Below, piece by piece: positions 34,114 through 42,545 of a stretch of DNA of 64,000 bases. How positions within the stretch are numbered: position 1 is the stretch's first letter; each line of letters opens with the position of its first letter. The DNA is from Anaerolineales bacterium. Its GTDB lineage: Bacteria; Chloroflexota; Anaerolineae; Anaerolineales; Villigracilaceae. A program made the translations under genes and the position numbers. The stretch is taken from positions 2,976,001 to 3,040,000 of the forward strand of contig CP129482.1 of the NCBI GenBank assembly GCA_030583925.1, written 5' to 3'. A model generated the notes under the pieces. It was not told the origin of the DNA, ran no database searches, and was given only the letters and a program-made list of their open reading frames with translations.

Positions 34114-34212
34114 TCAACAATAAGCAGGCGCACTACGACAAGGAACGAAACCAGCCACACCGGTTACAATGTGAGGGAAATCCGTCAGTTTCGTTACAAA
34201 GTTCATCATCAT
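34114..34212 (-). CDS. 32-residue small ORF with strong ribosome site
   Basis: AAAGGAGG stands 10 nt before three consecutive ATG codons (first at 34212). The frame encodes 32 residues (start MMMNFVTKLTDFPHIVTG, two Cys near the C-terminus) and ends in TGA at 34114. A promoter-like TTGACG/TACACT lies upstream and a strong hairpin with T-run follows, so the whole looks like a complete small transcription unit. It could be a small protein or a leader peptide; no homologue is known to me. It runs divergently from the receiver-domain gene. Confidence 0.5.
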   Translation of the reverse strand: MMMNFVTKLTDFPHIVTGVAGFVPCRSAPAYC

Positions 34213-34250
34213 CGGGCGTGCGCCTCCTTTCTTAAGAATTTTGTACGGCG

Positions 34251-34281
34251 GGAGTGTAACACAGCGGCTTCTTTCCCGTCA
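34251..34281 (-). promoter_or_regulatory. Possible promoter of small ORF
   Basis: TTGACG and TACACT with an 18-nt spacer on the minus strand, about 40 nt before the small ORF. The -10 box is 4/6, so confidence is modest. Confidence 0.4.
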
Positions 34282-34305
34282 AGTTAGCAGATTGCGAGAT
34301 TTTTT

Positions 34306-34737
34306 ATGGTAGCCTGGAAAACCGAATCCGACACTGTCCCCCTCCACACTGTGTTGATCGTCTGCGATCAACCCAACACGGTCGCAACTTTGGAACCTCT
34401 TTTTAGCCAGAGAAATTGCATCGTGCTTGCCGAACCGAGTGTGCGGACGGCATTGCAGACCGCACGCTTGGTCGCGCCTTCGCTGATGCTTGTGGATATA
34501 CAAATCACCAAGAAGGAACGGACGGAACTGTTGAACGGCTTACGCAAGGCAAGCAATGGACCGATCCTCCTGCTGGTTTCGGCAAGCACTGCCCAACTTG
34601 CATTAGAAGCCAATTCGAGTTCCGCCGATGAATATTTGATGAAACCCGTGAACCCGGCTGTGCTTGTGGTGAAGGCAATGGCTTGGCTGGGACAGGGTCG
34701 GCGCATGGAACGCGTACAACAACCTTTAATGCGTTAG
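34306..34737 (+). CDS. Single-domain response regulator-like protein
   Basis: 143 residues of a CheY-like receiver domain and no output domain. The phospho-acceptor Asp is in PSLMLVDIQI (about 64), the conserved Ser/Thr region in ILLLVSAS and Lys in LMKPVNP (about 112). The usual acidic pair is reduced to CDQ. No histidine kinase is adjacent; the nearest is at 44432-46933. It may be a phosphate sink or part of a phosphorelay. Confidence 0.88.
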   Translation: MVAWKTESDTVPLHTVLIVCDQPNTVATLEPLFSQRNCIVLAEPSVRTALQTARLVAPSLMLVDIQITKKERTELLNGLRKASNGPILLLVSASTAQLALEANSSSADEYLMKPVNPAVLVVKAMAWLGQGRRMERVQQPLMR

Positions 34738-34779
34738 AACCAAATCATAGCGCTTTTCATTTTCTCCTCCTTTGAATCC

Positions 34780-34808
34780 AAAACCCTCGTGAATGTCACG
34801 AGGGTTTT
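34780..34808. terminator. Bidirectional terminator
   Basis: AAAACCCTCGTG and CACGAGGGTTTT around a 5-nt loop, between the convergent receiver and lipoprotein genes. Confidence 0.88.
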
Positions 34809-34817
34809 GGATTTTCA

Positions 34818-35855
34818 TCAGGGATTTGCGGTATTGATCCGCCCCTTCTGAAGTTCGGTCAGAGTCGCTTGGACGAGACGCTGTTTTCCGGGGGAGAGCA
34901 GAGCCGGGTCAATGTCGCTCAGCCCCAAGGGAGATTGAATCGTGAGTCCGCTTTGCCCCGCGAGCAGTTGGGGCCAGGCATTCTGAATCGCTTGGATCTC
35001 GTCGGGTTGTATCGTCATCACCCATCCGCCGGGGCGTTCCTCCGGGGAAACTGCGCCAATGAGCGCCGCGCCGGTTGTGCCGATGTACGTCAACAGATCC
35101 GGCTCGGCGACACTGGGGTAGACAAAGAGCGTATCCACATCGCGTTGAAGGATCAGATAATCGGCATAGGGACCGTACCGCGCCGGGTCTTCGTCAGACG
35201 GGATCTCGATGTATTGAGGGTAACAAGTTTGCAAGTTTTCGACGAGACAAAACGCGGGGAAGTAGATCACTTTGCATAACCCGCAAAAATAGATCATTCC
35301 GTTGCGAAACGCGGCGGCGGCGCGCTGCGCATCGGCGTCATCTTTTGGGATGATCATGCCGATGTGAAATTCATCGGTGATCATGGCGGCGGTATAACCG
35401 GCAAGGAAGGCGGTGATGTCCGATTGCGAATTGCCACCCAGCGCGCTGACGTTCCCCGCGGCAGTGACGCCGGGGATGTTGATCGCCAAAAATTGGACAT
35501 TCGGCGCGGCGGCGGCAAGCGCGGCAACGCCCGGGTCCGGCGGGAAGGCAACTACGATCTGCAAGCCAGGTTCGGTCATCTCTTCGGGGGTCATCGTGTT
35601 GCGAACCTGAAAACGCATACCCGATGCCTGCGCCAGATCGTAGACGGTTTTTTGATAGAGGTTCGACGCCTCGGGGTCCATTTCAGCAGGCAGAAGGAGA
35701 ATCGCCAGCGGAGTGGTCGGCGTGGATGTGAGCGTGGGCGGGATGACCGGGGTTTCAGTCGGCAACGGTGTGGCTGTGGCGGACAGCTCATTTGAACCGC
35801 ACGCGCTCAAGATGATTGATAGCAAAACGATAAAAATAGCGATTTTATGACGCAC
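34818..35855 (-). CDS. BMP-like substrate-binding lipoprotein
   Basis: 345 residues. Signal peptide with lipobox LSAC (Cys near 19), a Thr/Pro-rich linker to about 48, then a periplasmic-binding-like domain similar to the BMP/PnrA family (QIVVAFPPDPGVAALAAAAPNVQFLAIN, FLAGYTAAMITDEFHIGMII, AFRNGMIYF). Such proteins capture nucleosides or purines, or act as sensors. No ABC permease or ATPase is adjacent, so it may work with distant partners. It contains an unusual Cys-rich segment (CGLCKVIYFPAFC) after the hinge. Confidence 0.8.
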   Translation of the reverse strand: MRHKIAIFIVLLSIILSACGSNELSATATPLPTETPVIPPTLTSTPTTPLAILLLPAEMDPEASNLYQKTVYDLAQASGMRFQVRNTMTPEEMTEPGLQIVVAFPPDPGVAALAAAAPNVQFLAINIPGVTAAGNVSALGGNSQSDITAFLAGYTAAMITDEFHIGMIIPKDDADAQRAAAAFRNGMIYFCGLCKVIYFPAFCLVENLQTCYPQYIEIPSDEDPARYGPYADYLILQRDVDTLFVYPSVAEPDLLTYIGTTGAALIGAVSPEERPGGWVMTIQPDEIQAIQNAWPQLLAGQSGLTIQSPLGLSDIDPALLSPGKQRLVQATLTELQKGRINTANP

Positions 35856-35960
35856 AAGATTTCTCCAGTTTGAAATTGGGCGAATTATACACGTTGGAAG
35901 CAGGCGGGGAACTTTCTGAACGAACGCATCGTCTAAGCGATAAAGACTCAGGAGACTTCT

Positions 35961-36464
35961 ATGCGTATCTTAGTTTTGTTGAGTATCGTTGCAGGATTGA
36001 TTATCACCGCTGGATGTCAGGCAGACACACTTGATGCGTCCCCCCCCGGCTCAAACAGCACGCCCCTGCCTATCGCATCTAAACAAGAAATCGCTACACC
36101 AGATAGAAGCGATCCGAATATGACAAAAATACCCGAACGTATCCCTCCTACCGAGCCGATATCTCCCATTACAGGCGAGGTTCCACCTGAGTTGCTGGAA
36201 ACCATCGTCAACGATCTGGCGAAACGAACCGGTGCCCCTCCTAATCAGATTGTTGTCATTCAAGATCAAGATGTTGTTTGGAATGACGGCTCACTCGGCT
36301 GCCCCAAACGCGGAGAGTTTTATACGCAGGCATTAGTGAATGGTTATTGGGTGATCCTGGAAGTGGACGGCGCGAGATACGATTACCGCGTCGCGGCTAC
36401 CGGCTATTTCTTCATCTGCGAAGGTGGACTGCCTCCGGGTGTTCCAAACACACCAAATTCCTGA
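35961..36464 (+). CDS. Small lipoprotein of unknown function
   Basis: 167 residues. Signal peptide with lipobox ITAGC (Cys about 19), a Ser/Pro/Thr linker to about 70 and a compact C-terminal domain with PELLETIVNDLAKRTGAPPNQIVVIQDQDVVWNDGSLGCP, which resembles a peptidase-inhibitor-like motif seen in other secreted proteins of this group. CAGGAGACTTCT precedes the start. It faces the subtilase gene across a shared terminator, so a protease-related role is possible but unproven. Confidence 0.75.
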   Translation: MRILVLLSIVAGLIITAGCQADTLDASPPGSNSTPLPIASKQEIATPDRSDPNMTKIPERIPPTEPISPITGEVPPELLETIVNDLAKRTGAPPNQIVVIQDQDVVWNDGSLGCPKRGEFYTQALVNGYWVILEVDGARYDYRVAATGYFFICEGGLPPGVPNTPNS

Positions 36465-36474
36465 CCCACATAAA

Positions 36475-36511
36475 AAATTACGGGATCCCCGATTAGGGGA
36501 CTCCGTAATTT
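36475..36511. terminator. Bidirectional terminator
   Basis: AAATTACGG-x2-TCCCC and GGGG-x2-TCCGTAATTT form an interrupted stem between the convergent lipoprotein and subtilase genes. Confidence 0.8.
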
Positions 36512-36550
36512 ATAGCGTTGCTTCACTTTCAAGCAAGACGGCTGGAGTTA

Positions 36551-39500
36551 CTACGGAACATAAAATAGCAACGCTTCTGTATCTTGTGTCGCGCCGCCAC
36601 GCTGATCCGGACCAAGGAATCCACGATCGCCATTGGTCAACAACAGCAAGCCAAGTTCGGGCGTGTTGCCGGGGAACAGACCGTAATCGTAGATTTCCAG
36701 CGCAGCCGGATCATTGGTCTTGCCGGGCACATCGACAGGTGAACCATAATACTGCTCGCCTAACGGTGTAACTGTCAGCCCGTCAACAAGATCACCTGGA
36801 CCGCCGTTGTACCAATCCAACGTTTCGACTCTGATATTCACGTTAGTAGCCAACATATCCACGCCGGTTAAACCAACCTGCTCACCACAGATGTATAGCA
36901 CGGTATTACCGGTATTGGTCGAGTGTTCGGTGTAGAAGAACGCATCGAGACTGCCGTTCGACAGATCCATTGACCAGGTCAACTGCCGCCCATCACTGAG
37001 ACTACCGCTCAAAGACTGGTCGAAGTTAAACACGACATAATCATCTGTACCATCCTGATTAATATCGAAATAGATGTCGTGTTCTACCGGCACCAAATGT
37101 TCCTGTCGCTCCCAAGTATTGATGGCAAAAGCCCAAACAAAGGAACTGCTTGCAGAACAGACGCCTGCCTGTACCGGGAAGGTATTAACGCCAACTGCAC
37201 GGATGTCGGGGGTCGGCATTCCTTCTCCCCAACCGCCTTGGGGCAAATTGTTGCTGACCGCGATCAGTGAATAGGCGTCATTTTGTGCCATTCCCACACC
37301 TTTGTTGTTCAAACCAATCACCTGCGGGAACGAGCCAGGGACGATGGATGTGGTGCTTGGCACAACCTTTGCATCCTTGCGCGGCAACACATGCCACGGG
37401 ATCTGGAATGTATGGCTTCCGCTGCTCAACACCAGATAGCCATCAAATTCATTCATGGTCAGTGTGCTGGGGTCAGCCCCTGCATCACCCGAACTCATGT
37501 AATTACCCGGCAGAAGCGCGGCGTTGATAGTCATCTTAACCGTGAAGAACGTGTCGCCGCGATTCACTACAACCTTTGAAGGCGCGCTGATCGTGATAGC
37601 GCCGCTTGTCGCATCATCTGGGAAGCGGAAGGTCGGCGTTATAGTATAGGTCTTTTTGGAATAACCAAAGTTGTGGACACGCACTGTACGATAAAGCGTT
37701 ACAGAATCTTTGGACGCATCTACGAAGCCAAAACTGAGAGATCCCGAAAGACCCAACAGATCCCATGCCGCCACCGGCGCGGTGAGCGCACGGTCCACAC
37801 GAACTTCACCACCGCCGATGCGAGTGATCGGGGCGAGATCCCCCAGCAACGCGTCATTGATGATATTCGTTTCAGCATTGTTCATCAACAATGCCTTTGT
37901 CTCGATCGGCGCAAGTCCATTCATAAACGTAAACTTGTTGCTACCGCCGTACTTATCAATCAAGAGTGCAGCGGAACCGGAAACCATCGGCGCGGCACCG
38001 GATGTTCCACCGAAGGGTCCTTCATCCGTGCCTGTTCCCGCGAGGGCAGAGACCGATGCGCCGGGCGCGCCGATCTCAGGTTTGATCAAGGTATATACTT
38101 CATGCTGAGGGCCACGCGAAGAACTGCCGACCATGGTTCCAACTAGTGGGATGCCAATCGTTGGGTCGAAGGTGACAGATACACCAAGACCAAGATTGCT
38201 CTTCAACAAGTTGGAATCAGCCTGACTAATCATGTAACCGGGTATTGTGGGACTGCCACCACCAAATCCGCCCTCGAATGGATCGCCCGGTGCAATCAAG
38301 CCGATGATACCAACCAAGCCTCCACCAGCAGCAATATTAGAAATCTTGATGCTGAATCCGCAAACGCCACGATCCACGAGCACGATTTTTCCAGCTAGCG
38401 ATCCCGGGGAAAATACCGCACATCCATTGAGGTTGCCGCCTGCACCATCACCATACTGAAGGGGACCCGTCAGGTTCGATGCCAAAGGAGCCGACCATGG
38501 CTGGAAGACTGCCGAGTAATCGCCCGCGATCGATGGCGGAGAATTGACGCGCATAAACTGCAGGAAGGCGCTTGGAACGCTTGTCTGAGCAACTGAAAGA
38601 GCAGTCGCCGCGGAGGCTGGTGTTCCATTTGCATATGGCTTATCGCCGCTGTTTCCAGAGGAAGCTACCGTAAGAACGCCAATCAATGTAGCCTGATTCA
38701 CTGCGTAAGAGAGATCATCATCGAACGGCTGGCCATATTGCGAGCCGAGCGACATATTGACCACATCAACATGATCTTTTGTTTTCCCGTCGCCATTCGG
38801 GTCTACTGCAAATTCCATCCCTTGAATAAGGGCAATGCCAGAGCAGGAAGTGGAGACCGAAGAGCATACTTTCACTGCATATAACTTCACACCCGGCGCA
38901 ACACCACCAACTCCACCGATAATGTGTCCTACGTGGGTGCCGTGACCAGCAGCAGGTCCGTCATCTAGCGGATCTGGATCCGGCGACTCGGCAGGCCCAC
39001 TACTACCAGCCCAACTCGAACCGACAAAATCGTATCCGCCCACAACCTTAGCAGTGGGGAAAGAGCCCGGTTCGATTACATTCGGATCATTCGCCGCGTA
39101 GTCAGCTGGGTTTCCTGAGCCGCCCAGAGCGGCATGAAAGTAATCAATGCCACTATCCAATACGGCAACCGAAACGCCTGATCCATCATACCCGGCCGTA
39201 TGAACCGCTGACGCGCCGATATACGGAACCGTTTCGGAAAGATCCATTTCGTAATTGCCGACCGGAGCAATGCGCACCACACGCGAATCCTGCGCCAGCG
39301 CGGGAAGAACGGCAGCATCCACTTCAACGAATACGGCATTCAAAACCAACTGAACTCGACCAATCACACGCGCGCTAGGGTCAAGCTGTCGCACGCGATT
39401 CAAGAACGCATCCTGCTGCGCCTTTGCAGTATTCTTGGCTTTGTAGGTATCGACGCCTCTTTCAAAAGCATCCGCGCCAGATTCAGATGAAAGTCGGATG

Positions 39501-39721
39501 ATGACCCGTTGTGAGCCATCTGCGCCAACCAATGAACGATCAAGAATACCTCTCGCAACTCCTTGGGCTATAAGCGGGGTATCCAACCGCAAAGCATCAA
39601 CACTGGCTGGCAAATCACGCCCAGTAAACCGATCTGGTCCGCCCTCTTGAGCAAAAACAGAGGCAGCATTGGAAAGAACCAAAATTGCCGCCATCAAAGC
39701 GTAAACCATTTTGCGTTTCAT
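36551..39721 (-). CDS. Secreted subtilisin-like serine peptidase (S8)
   Basis: 1056 residues. A signal peptide (about 1-25) is followed by an I9-type propeptide region, then the catalytic triad: Asp in VAVLDSGIDYFH (about 185), His in GHGTHVGH (about 262) and Ser in GTSGAAPMVSG (about 577). A PA-type insert with VDRGVCGFSIKISNI lies between His and Ser. The long C-terminal part (about 640-1056) is beta-rich and may bind substrate or surface. No sortase or TM anchor is obvious. GAGGAG precedes the start. The mRNA leader is about 200 nt and contains a c-di-GMP-I-like aptamer, so expression may follow the biofilm/motility state. Confidence 0.93.
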   Translation of the reverse strand: MKRKMVYALMAAILVLSNAASVFAQEGGPDRFTGRDLPASVDALRLDTPLIAQGVARGILDRSLVGADGSQRVIIRLSSESGADAFERGVDTYKAKNTAKAQQDAFLNRVRQLDPSARVIGRVQLVLNAVFVEVDAAVLPALAQDSRVVRIAPVGNYEMDLSETVPYIGASAVHTAGYDGSGVSVAVLDSGIDYFHAALGGSGNPADYAANDPNVIEPGSFPTAKVVGGYDFVGSSWAGSSGPAESPDPDPLDDGPAAGHGTHVGHIIGGVGGVAPGVKLYAVKVCSSVSTSCSGIALIQGMEFAVDPNGDGKTKDHVDVVNMSLGSQYGQPFDDDLSYAVNQATLIGVLTVASSGNSGDKPYANGTPASAATALSVAQTSVPSAFLQFMRVNSPPSIAGDYSAVFQPWSAPLASNLTGPLQYGDGAGGNLNGCAVFSPGSLAGKIVLVDRGVCGFSIKISNIAAGGGLVGIIGLIAPGDPFEGGFGGGSPTIPGYMISQADSNLLKSNLGLGVSVTFDPTIGIPLVGTMVGSSSRGPQHEVYTLIKPEIGAPGASVSALAGTGTDEGPFGGTSGAAPMVSGSAALLIDKYGGSNKFTFMNGLAPIETKALLMNNAETNIINDALLGDLAPITRIGGGEVRVDRALTAPVAAWDLLGLSGSLSFGFVDASKDSVTLYRTVRVHNFGYSKKTYTITPTFRFPDDATSGAITISAPSKVVVNRGDTFFTVKMTINAALLPGNYMSSGDAGADPSTLTMNEFDGYLVLSSGSHTFQIPWHVLPRKDAKVVPSTTSIVPGSFPQVIGLNNKGVGMAQNDAYSLIAVSNNLPQGGWGEGMPTPDIRAVGVNTFPVQAGVCSASSSFVWAFAINTWERQEHLVPVEHDIYFDINQDGTDDYVVFNFDQSLSGSLSDGRQLTWSMDLSNGSLDAFFYTEHSTNTGNTVLYICGEQVGLTGVDMLATNVNIRVETLDWYNGGPGDLVDGLTVTPLGEQYYGSPVDVPGKTNDPAALEIYDYGLFPGNTPELGLLLLTNGDRGFLGPDQRGGATQDTEALLFYVP

Positions 39722-39779
39722 AAAACTACTCTCCTCATAGTTTGACTCAGAACATGGTTACAACTTGATGTAATTTATT

Positions 39780-39840
39780 TTATATGAGTTTGGCAACCTC
39801 CTTGAGAGCCAGCAACCGCCGAACAAAAAATCGGCGATCT
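39780..39840 (-). other. Hairpin between aptamer and subtilase gene
   Basis: On the minus strand GCCAG-AUC-GCCGA pairs imperfectly with UCGGC-GG-UUGCUGGC around a U-rich loop, followed by CTCAAGGAGG. It could be the expression platform of the leader, either as an attenuator or by sequestering translation signals, but a terminal T-run is not seen. Confidence 0.35.
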
Positions 39841-39922
39841 GGCGGCTTTCCAACCTGCTACGCATAAGGCTGGGAGCTCCATGCTTTTGCGCCCCCACCT
39901 CGCGATGGGCTTGCCTTTTTAA
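39841..39922 (-). promoter_or_regulatory. c-di-GMP-I (GEMM)-like riboswitch aptamer
   Basis: The transcript reads GGCAAGCC, then a P2-like stem CCCAUC-GCGA-GGUGGG capped by a GNRA tetraloop, then GGCGCAAAAGC, then a GCAU/AUGC helix, then GUAGCAGG. This is the order of conserved elements of class I c-di-GMP aptamers (GGCAAACC, GNRA stem, GGACGCAAAGC, AGCnGGG). The closing P1 helix is imperfect, which is the main doubt. It starts within a few nt of the predicted transcription start and precedes the secreted peptidase. Confidence 0.5.
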
Positions 39923-39932
39923 TGTCTCACTA

Positions 39933-39961
39933 ATAATAATTTAATTTGCCTTTAAAGGCAA
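39933..39961 (-). promoter_or_regulatory. Subtilase promoter with overlapping palindrome
   Basis: TTGCCT, 17 nt, TATTAT on the minus strand. The -35 lies within a perfect 16-bp palindrome (TTGCCTTTAAAGGCAA, 39946-39961), which could be a protein-binding site. Confidence 0.6.
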
Positions 39962-40042
39962 GCAATTTGTAACCTTTCCGCCTATTAATTGTCCAACAAA
40001 TAATAGGGTCAAACCGTTCTTTGGAATCAAAATCCGCGAAGG

Positions 40043-40048
40043 TATAAT
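40043..40048 (+). promoter_or_regulatory. -10 box, leaderless start at 40055
   Basis: TATAAT ends 6 nt before ATG 40055, so transcription should begin at or next to the start codon. Confidence 0.6.
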
Positions 40049-40054
40049 CCTTGC

Positions 40055-40765
40055 ATGAAAAACATTCCACACATAGATCGCGGGATTCTCATTCCTCTTG
40101 GGGTAGGGATTCTTTCTATAGCAGGGATCGGGCTGCTCTTATTGATTGTGCGCTTCGATACTCCGGAAGCCGCTTCATCAGGCGAACCCACTAACACGCC
40201 ATTCAAATATCTTTTTCTTGCCACCGAAACATACACCCCCGACCCAACGGCACAAACAGCGAGCAAAAAAGGAATAGAAACAGAGACAATATCTTTCCCA
40301 AACGAAACCACTACAGCCGCCTCGGAATCAGCAAATGAACAAAGTGGAACGCCGACAATAACGACAAGCATTGCGCCCAATGCAACAAGTGCGCCAACCG
40401 TGGATATTAATGTATTTCTCGTTGGAAAGTACGATGATATAGACGATCGTATCATCTATGAAGGCGATTGGGTAAATGAGATCGTTGAAATCGCCTACAA
40501 TGAAACGCTGTTTATTTCGACAAAGATCGGCAATAAAGCCGGATTTCGATTTACAGGACAACAGTTTCAAATTGGATATTTGGAAGACCCCGAGCTCGGC
40601 ACAGCCATCGTTCTAATTGACAACGATGAATATTCCCTCGATCAATCCAGCAACAGCGGGTGGCTCTCCCCCGAACTGCCTTACGGAGAACATTTCGTGC
40701 TTATTACCCACGAGAGTGGAGAAATTATCATTTTGGATTACATCACCATCCTTGCTTCACCCTGA
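40055..40765 (+). CDS. Membrane-anchored protein, unknown function
   Basis: 236 residues. One N-terminal membrane helix (about 12-32), a long Ser/Thr/Glu-rich linker (35-125) and a compact C-terminal beta domain (about 125-236) with IIYEGDWV and FRFTGQQFQIGY, a pattern similar to carbohydrate-binding jelly-rolls. The extracellular part probably sits on the cell surface. The gene is leaderless and lies divergent from the subtilase leader. Confidence 0.75.
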   Translation: MKNIPHIDRGILIPLGVGILSIAGIGLLLLIVRFDTPEAASSGEPTNTPFKYLFLATETYTPDPTAQTASKKGIETETISFPNETTTAASESANEQSGTPTITTSIAPNATSAPTVDINVFLVGKYDDIDDRIIYEGDWVNEIVEIAYNETLFISTKIGNKAGFRFTGQQFQIGYLEDPELGTAIVLIDNDEYSLDQSSNSGWLSPELPYGEHFVLITHESGEIIILDYITILASP

Positions 40766-40776
40766 AATCCCAACAG

Positions 40777-40782
40777 TATAAT
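40777..40782 (+). promoter_or_regulatory. -10 box, leaderless start at 40790
   Basis: TATAAT ends 7 nt before ATG 40790. Confidence 0.6.
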
Positions 40783-40789
40783 CCCCGCC

Positions 40790-41503
40790 ATGTCCAAACG
40801 TTTCCTCATGCTCTCCATCGTCGCGGTCGTCATCGTGACAGCCGCCGTTACCGCGTATTTCACTTACAGCCCGAACGCGGAACGCGTTGCCAAATTCCGC
40901 TTGTGGATGCAAAACCCCGCTTCGCACTCCGAGTGGAGGCTGGTCGCCGGTTCCCAATGCGGGTCCGCCCCGTTCATCTTCCCCACCGATGGGTTGGCAG
41001 GCTTCCTGTGGGGCGATCCGATGGGACGCCTGCACAGACATCAAGGCATTGACATCTTCGGCGGGACCGACGTCGGCATCACACGCGTCGTCTCCGCTTA
41101 CCCCGGTTACCTCACACGCCTCCCCGAATGGAAATCCGCCGTCATCGTGCGCGTGCCCAGCGACCCGCTCAACCCCGGTCAACAGATCTGGCTATATTAC
41201 ACTCACATGGCAGACCGTTTCGGCAACTCGTTCATCTCAGAAGAATTCCCCGCAGGCACATCTGAAAAGCCGATCGAGGCGGGAACGTTCCTCGGTTATC
41301 AAGGAGATTACTCGGGCGACCCAAACAATCCCGTCGGCGTTCATCTACATTTTTCAATCGTCGAAGACGACGGCACGGGACAATTCAAAAACGAACTGGA
41401 GATCGAAAACACGCTCGATCCATCCCCTTATTTAGGTCTACCCCTGAATGGCTACGAAAACCGTGACCGCGCGCCGATGTGCGAAACGACGGAGGATCAA
41501 TGA
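40790..41503 (+). CDS. M23-family metallopeptidase
   Basis: 237 residues. An N-terminal membrane/signal helix (about 5-24) is followed by an LytM-like zinc domain: HQGIDIFGG (first metal His and Asp, about 84) and HLHFSIV (about 187). These enzymes cleave peptidoglycan cross-links or act as activators of other hydrolases. ATGA overlap couples it to the next gene. The start is leaderless with a perfect -10. Confidence 0.9.
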   Translation: MSKRFLMLSIVAVVIVTAAVTAYFTYSPNAERVAKFRLWMQNPASHSEWRLVAGSQCGSAPFIFPTDGLAGFLWGDPMGRLHRHQGIDIFGGTDVGITRVVSAYPGYLTRLPEWKSAVIVRVPSDPLNPGQQIWLYYTHMADRFGNSFISEEFPAGTSEKPIEAGTFLGYQGDYSGDPNNPVGVHLHFSIVEDDGTGQFKNELEIENTLDPSPYLGLPLNGYENRDRAPMCETTEDQ

Positions 41504-41970
41504 AAGAACTGTATGATTATCGAGCAAAACTGATCGAGAAATTGAGTTCAGCGGCAAAGAGTTTTCGCGAGGCATGTCTCGCGGCAAAGGATGCTTTTGC
41601 CCCATTGGAGTCGAGCGGATGGAATACGCATCAGATCGCCGCGCATACTCGCGACGTGGATCAATTTGCCTACGGCTTGCGCGCCCGTCGCACCGCCAGC
41701 GAAGAGAACCCCGAGTTCGAAAATTTCGACGGCGAGAAATATGCCGTGGAGCATTACGACCCGAACGAACCGCTCGGCGACATATTGGACGGTTTTGTAG
41801 CGAACACCGAATCGCTGGCTGAATTGTTACGCGGCTTACCCATGGAAGCGTGGGCGCGCGAATCGCGTCATGCCACCATGGGAAGCGGATTCACTTTGCA
41901 AACATGGGTGGAAAAAAGCCTCGCGCACATCGAAGAGCATACAAAGGCTGTGAATCGCGGAGCGGGATGA
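41500..41970 (+). CDS. DinB-family protein
   Basis: 156 residues. GWNTHQIAAHTRDVDQFAYG (His about 46-50) and the late SLAHIEEHTKAV give the usual three-His metal site of the DinB/MDMPI bundle. ATG 41500 follows GGAGGATCA and overlaps the M23 stop by 4 nt. It is a different subgroup from the DinB protein encoded at 25581-26051. Confidence 0.85.
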   Translation: MKELYDYRAKLIEKLSSAAKSFREACLAAKDAFAPLESSGWNTHQIAAHTRDVDQFAYGLRARRTASEENPEFENFDGEKYAVEHYDPNEPLGDILDGFVANTESLAELLRGLPMEAWARESRHATMGSGFTLQTWVEKSLAHIEEHTKAVNRGAG

Positions 41971-41984
41971 CATCCCCCCGCAAT

Positions 41985-42545
41985 TTACCAAAGGGGAAAA
42001 CCGAGAAACCGAGAAACCCACATCAATAACGGTTCGTACGCTTGAAGCCCGATCAAGGCGAATACGATGCCTAATGCCGCCCCCGCGACAATATCCGAAA
42101 GATAATGCACGCCCATTGCCACGCGCGCGAACGCGACCAGCGGCGCCCAGATCCACAGGATGAGAGCCAGCCACGCGGGTCCCAGCCCTGTGGCGAGGAC
42201 GGCGATCAAAAACGAACGCGCCGCGTGCCCGGAGGGAAACGAGTGCGGATCCGTGTTGCGATAGATGCTCCCCCACTCCCCTTCCGGGCGCCTCCGTCGC
42301 ACAGCGAATTTGATTCCCATCACCAGCGCCGCCAACACGCTGATGCCGACAAATTGCACAACAGCCCATTTCCTCCAAAACGAATCGCCGAACTGCCATA
42401 ACAGAATCATCGCCAGTCCCCAAAACCATGAATCGCCGGAGTGAGCGAAGAAAACCGCCATAGCGCGCAATGCGCCCGGCTTTTCAGCCACGCGCATTTG
42501 ATCGGAGAGACGGGCATCCCATTCGAGAAGGGTGCGAAAGTTCAT
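41985..42545 (-). CDS. PAP2-family phosphatase
   Basis: 186-residue membrane phosphatase. The three family motifs are KFAVRRRRP, SFPSGHAARS and ARVAMGVHYLSD. Between them lie about five helices. It probably removes phosphate from a lipid or isoprenoid carrier such as undecaprenyl diphosphate. Its start overlaps the stop of the upstream nucleotidyltransferase gene by 4 nt. Confidence 0.92.
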   Translation of the reverse strand: MNFRTLLEWDARLSDQMRVAEKPGALRAMAVFFAHSGDSWFWGLAMILLWQFGDSFWRKWAVVQFVGISVLAALVMGIKFAVRRRRPEGEWGSIYRNTDPHSFPSGHAARSFLIAVLATGLGPAWLALILWIWAPLVAFARVAMGVHYLSDIVAGAALGIVFALIGLQAYEPLLMWVSRFLGFPLW

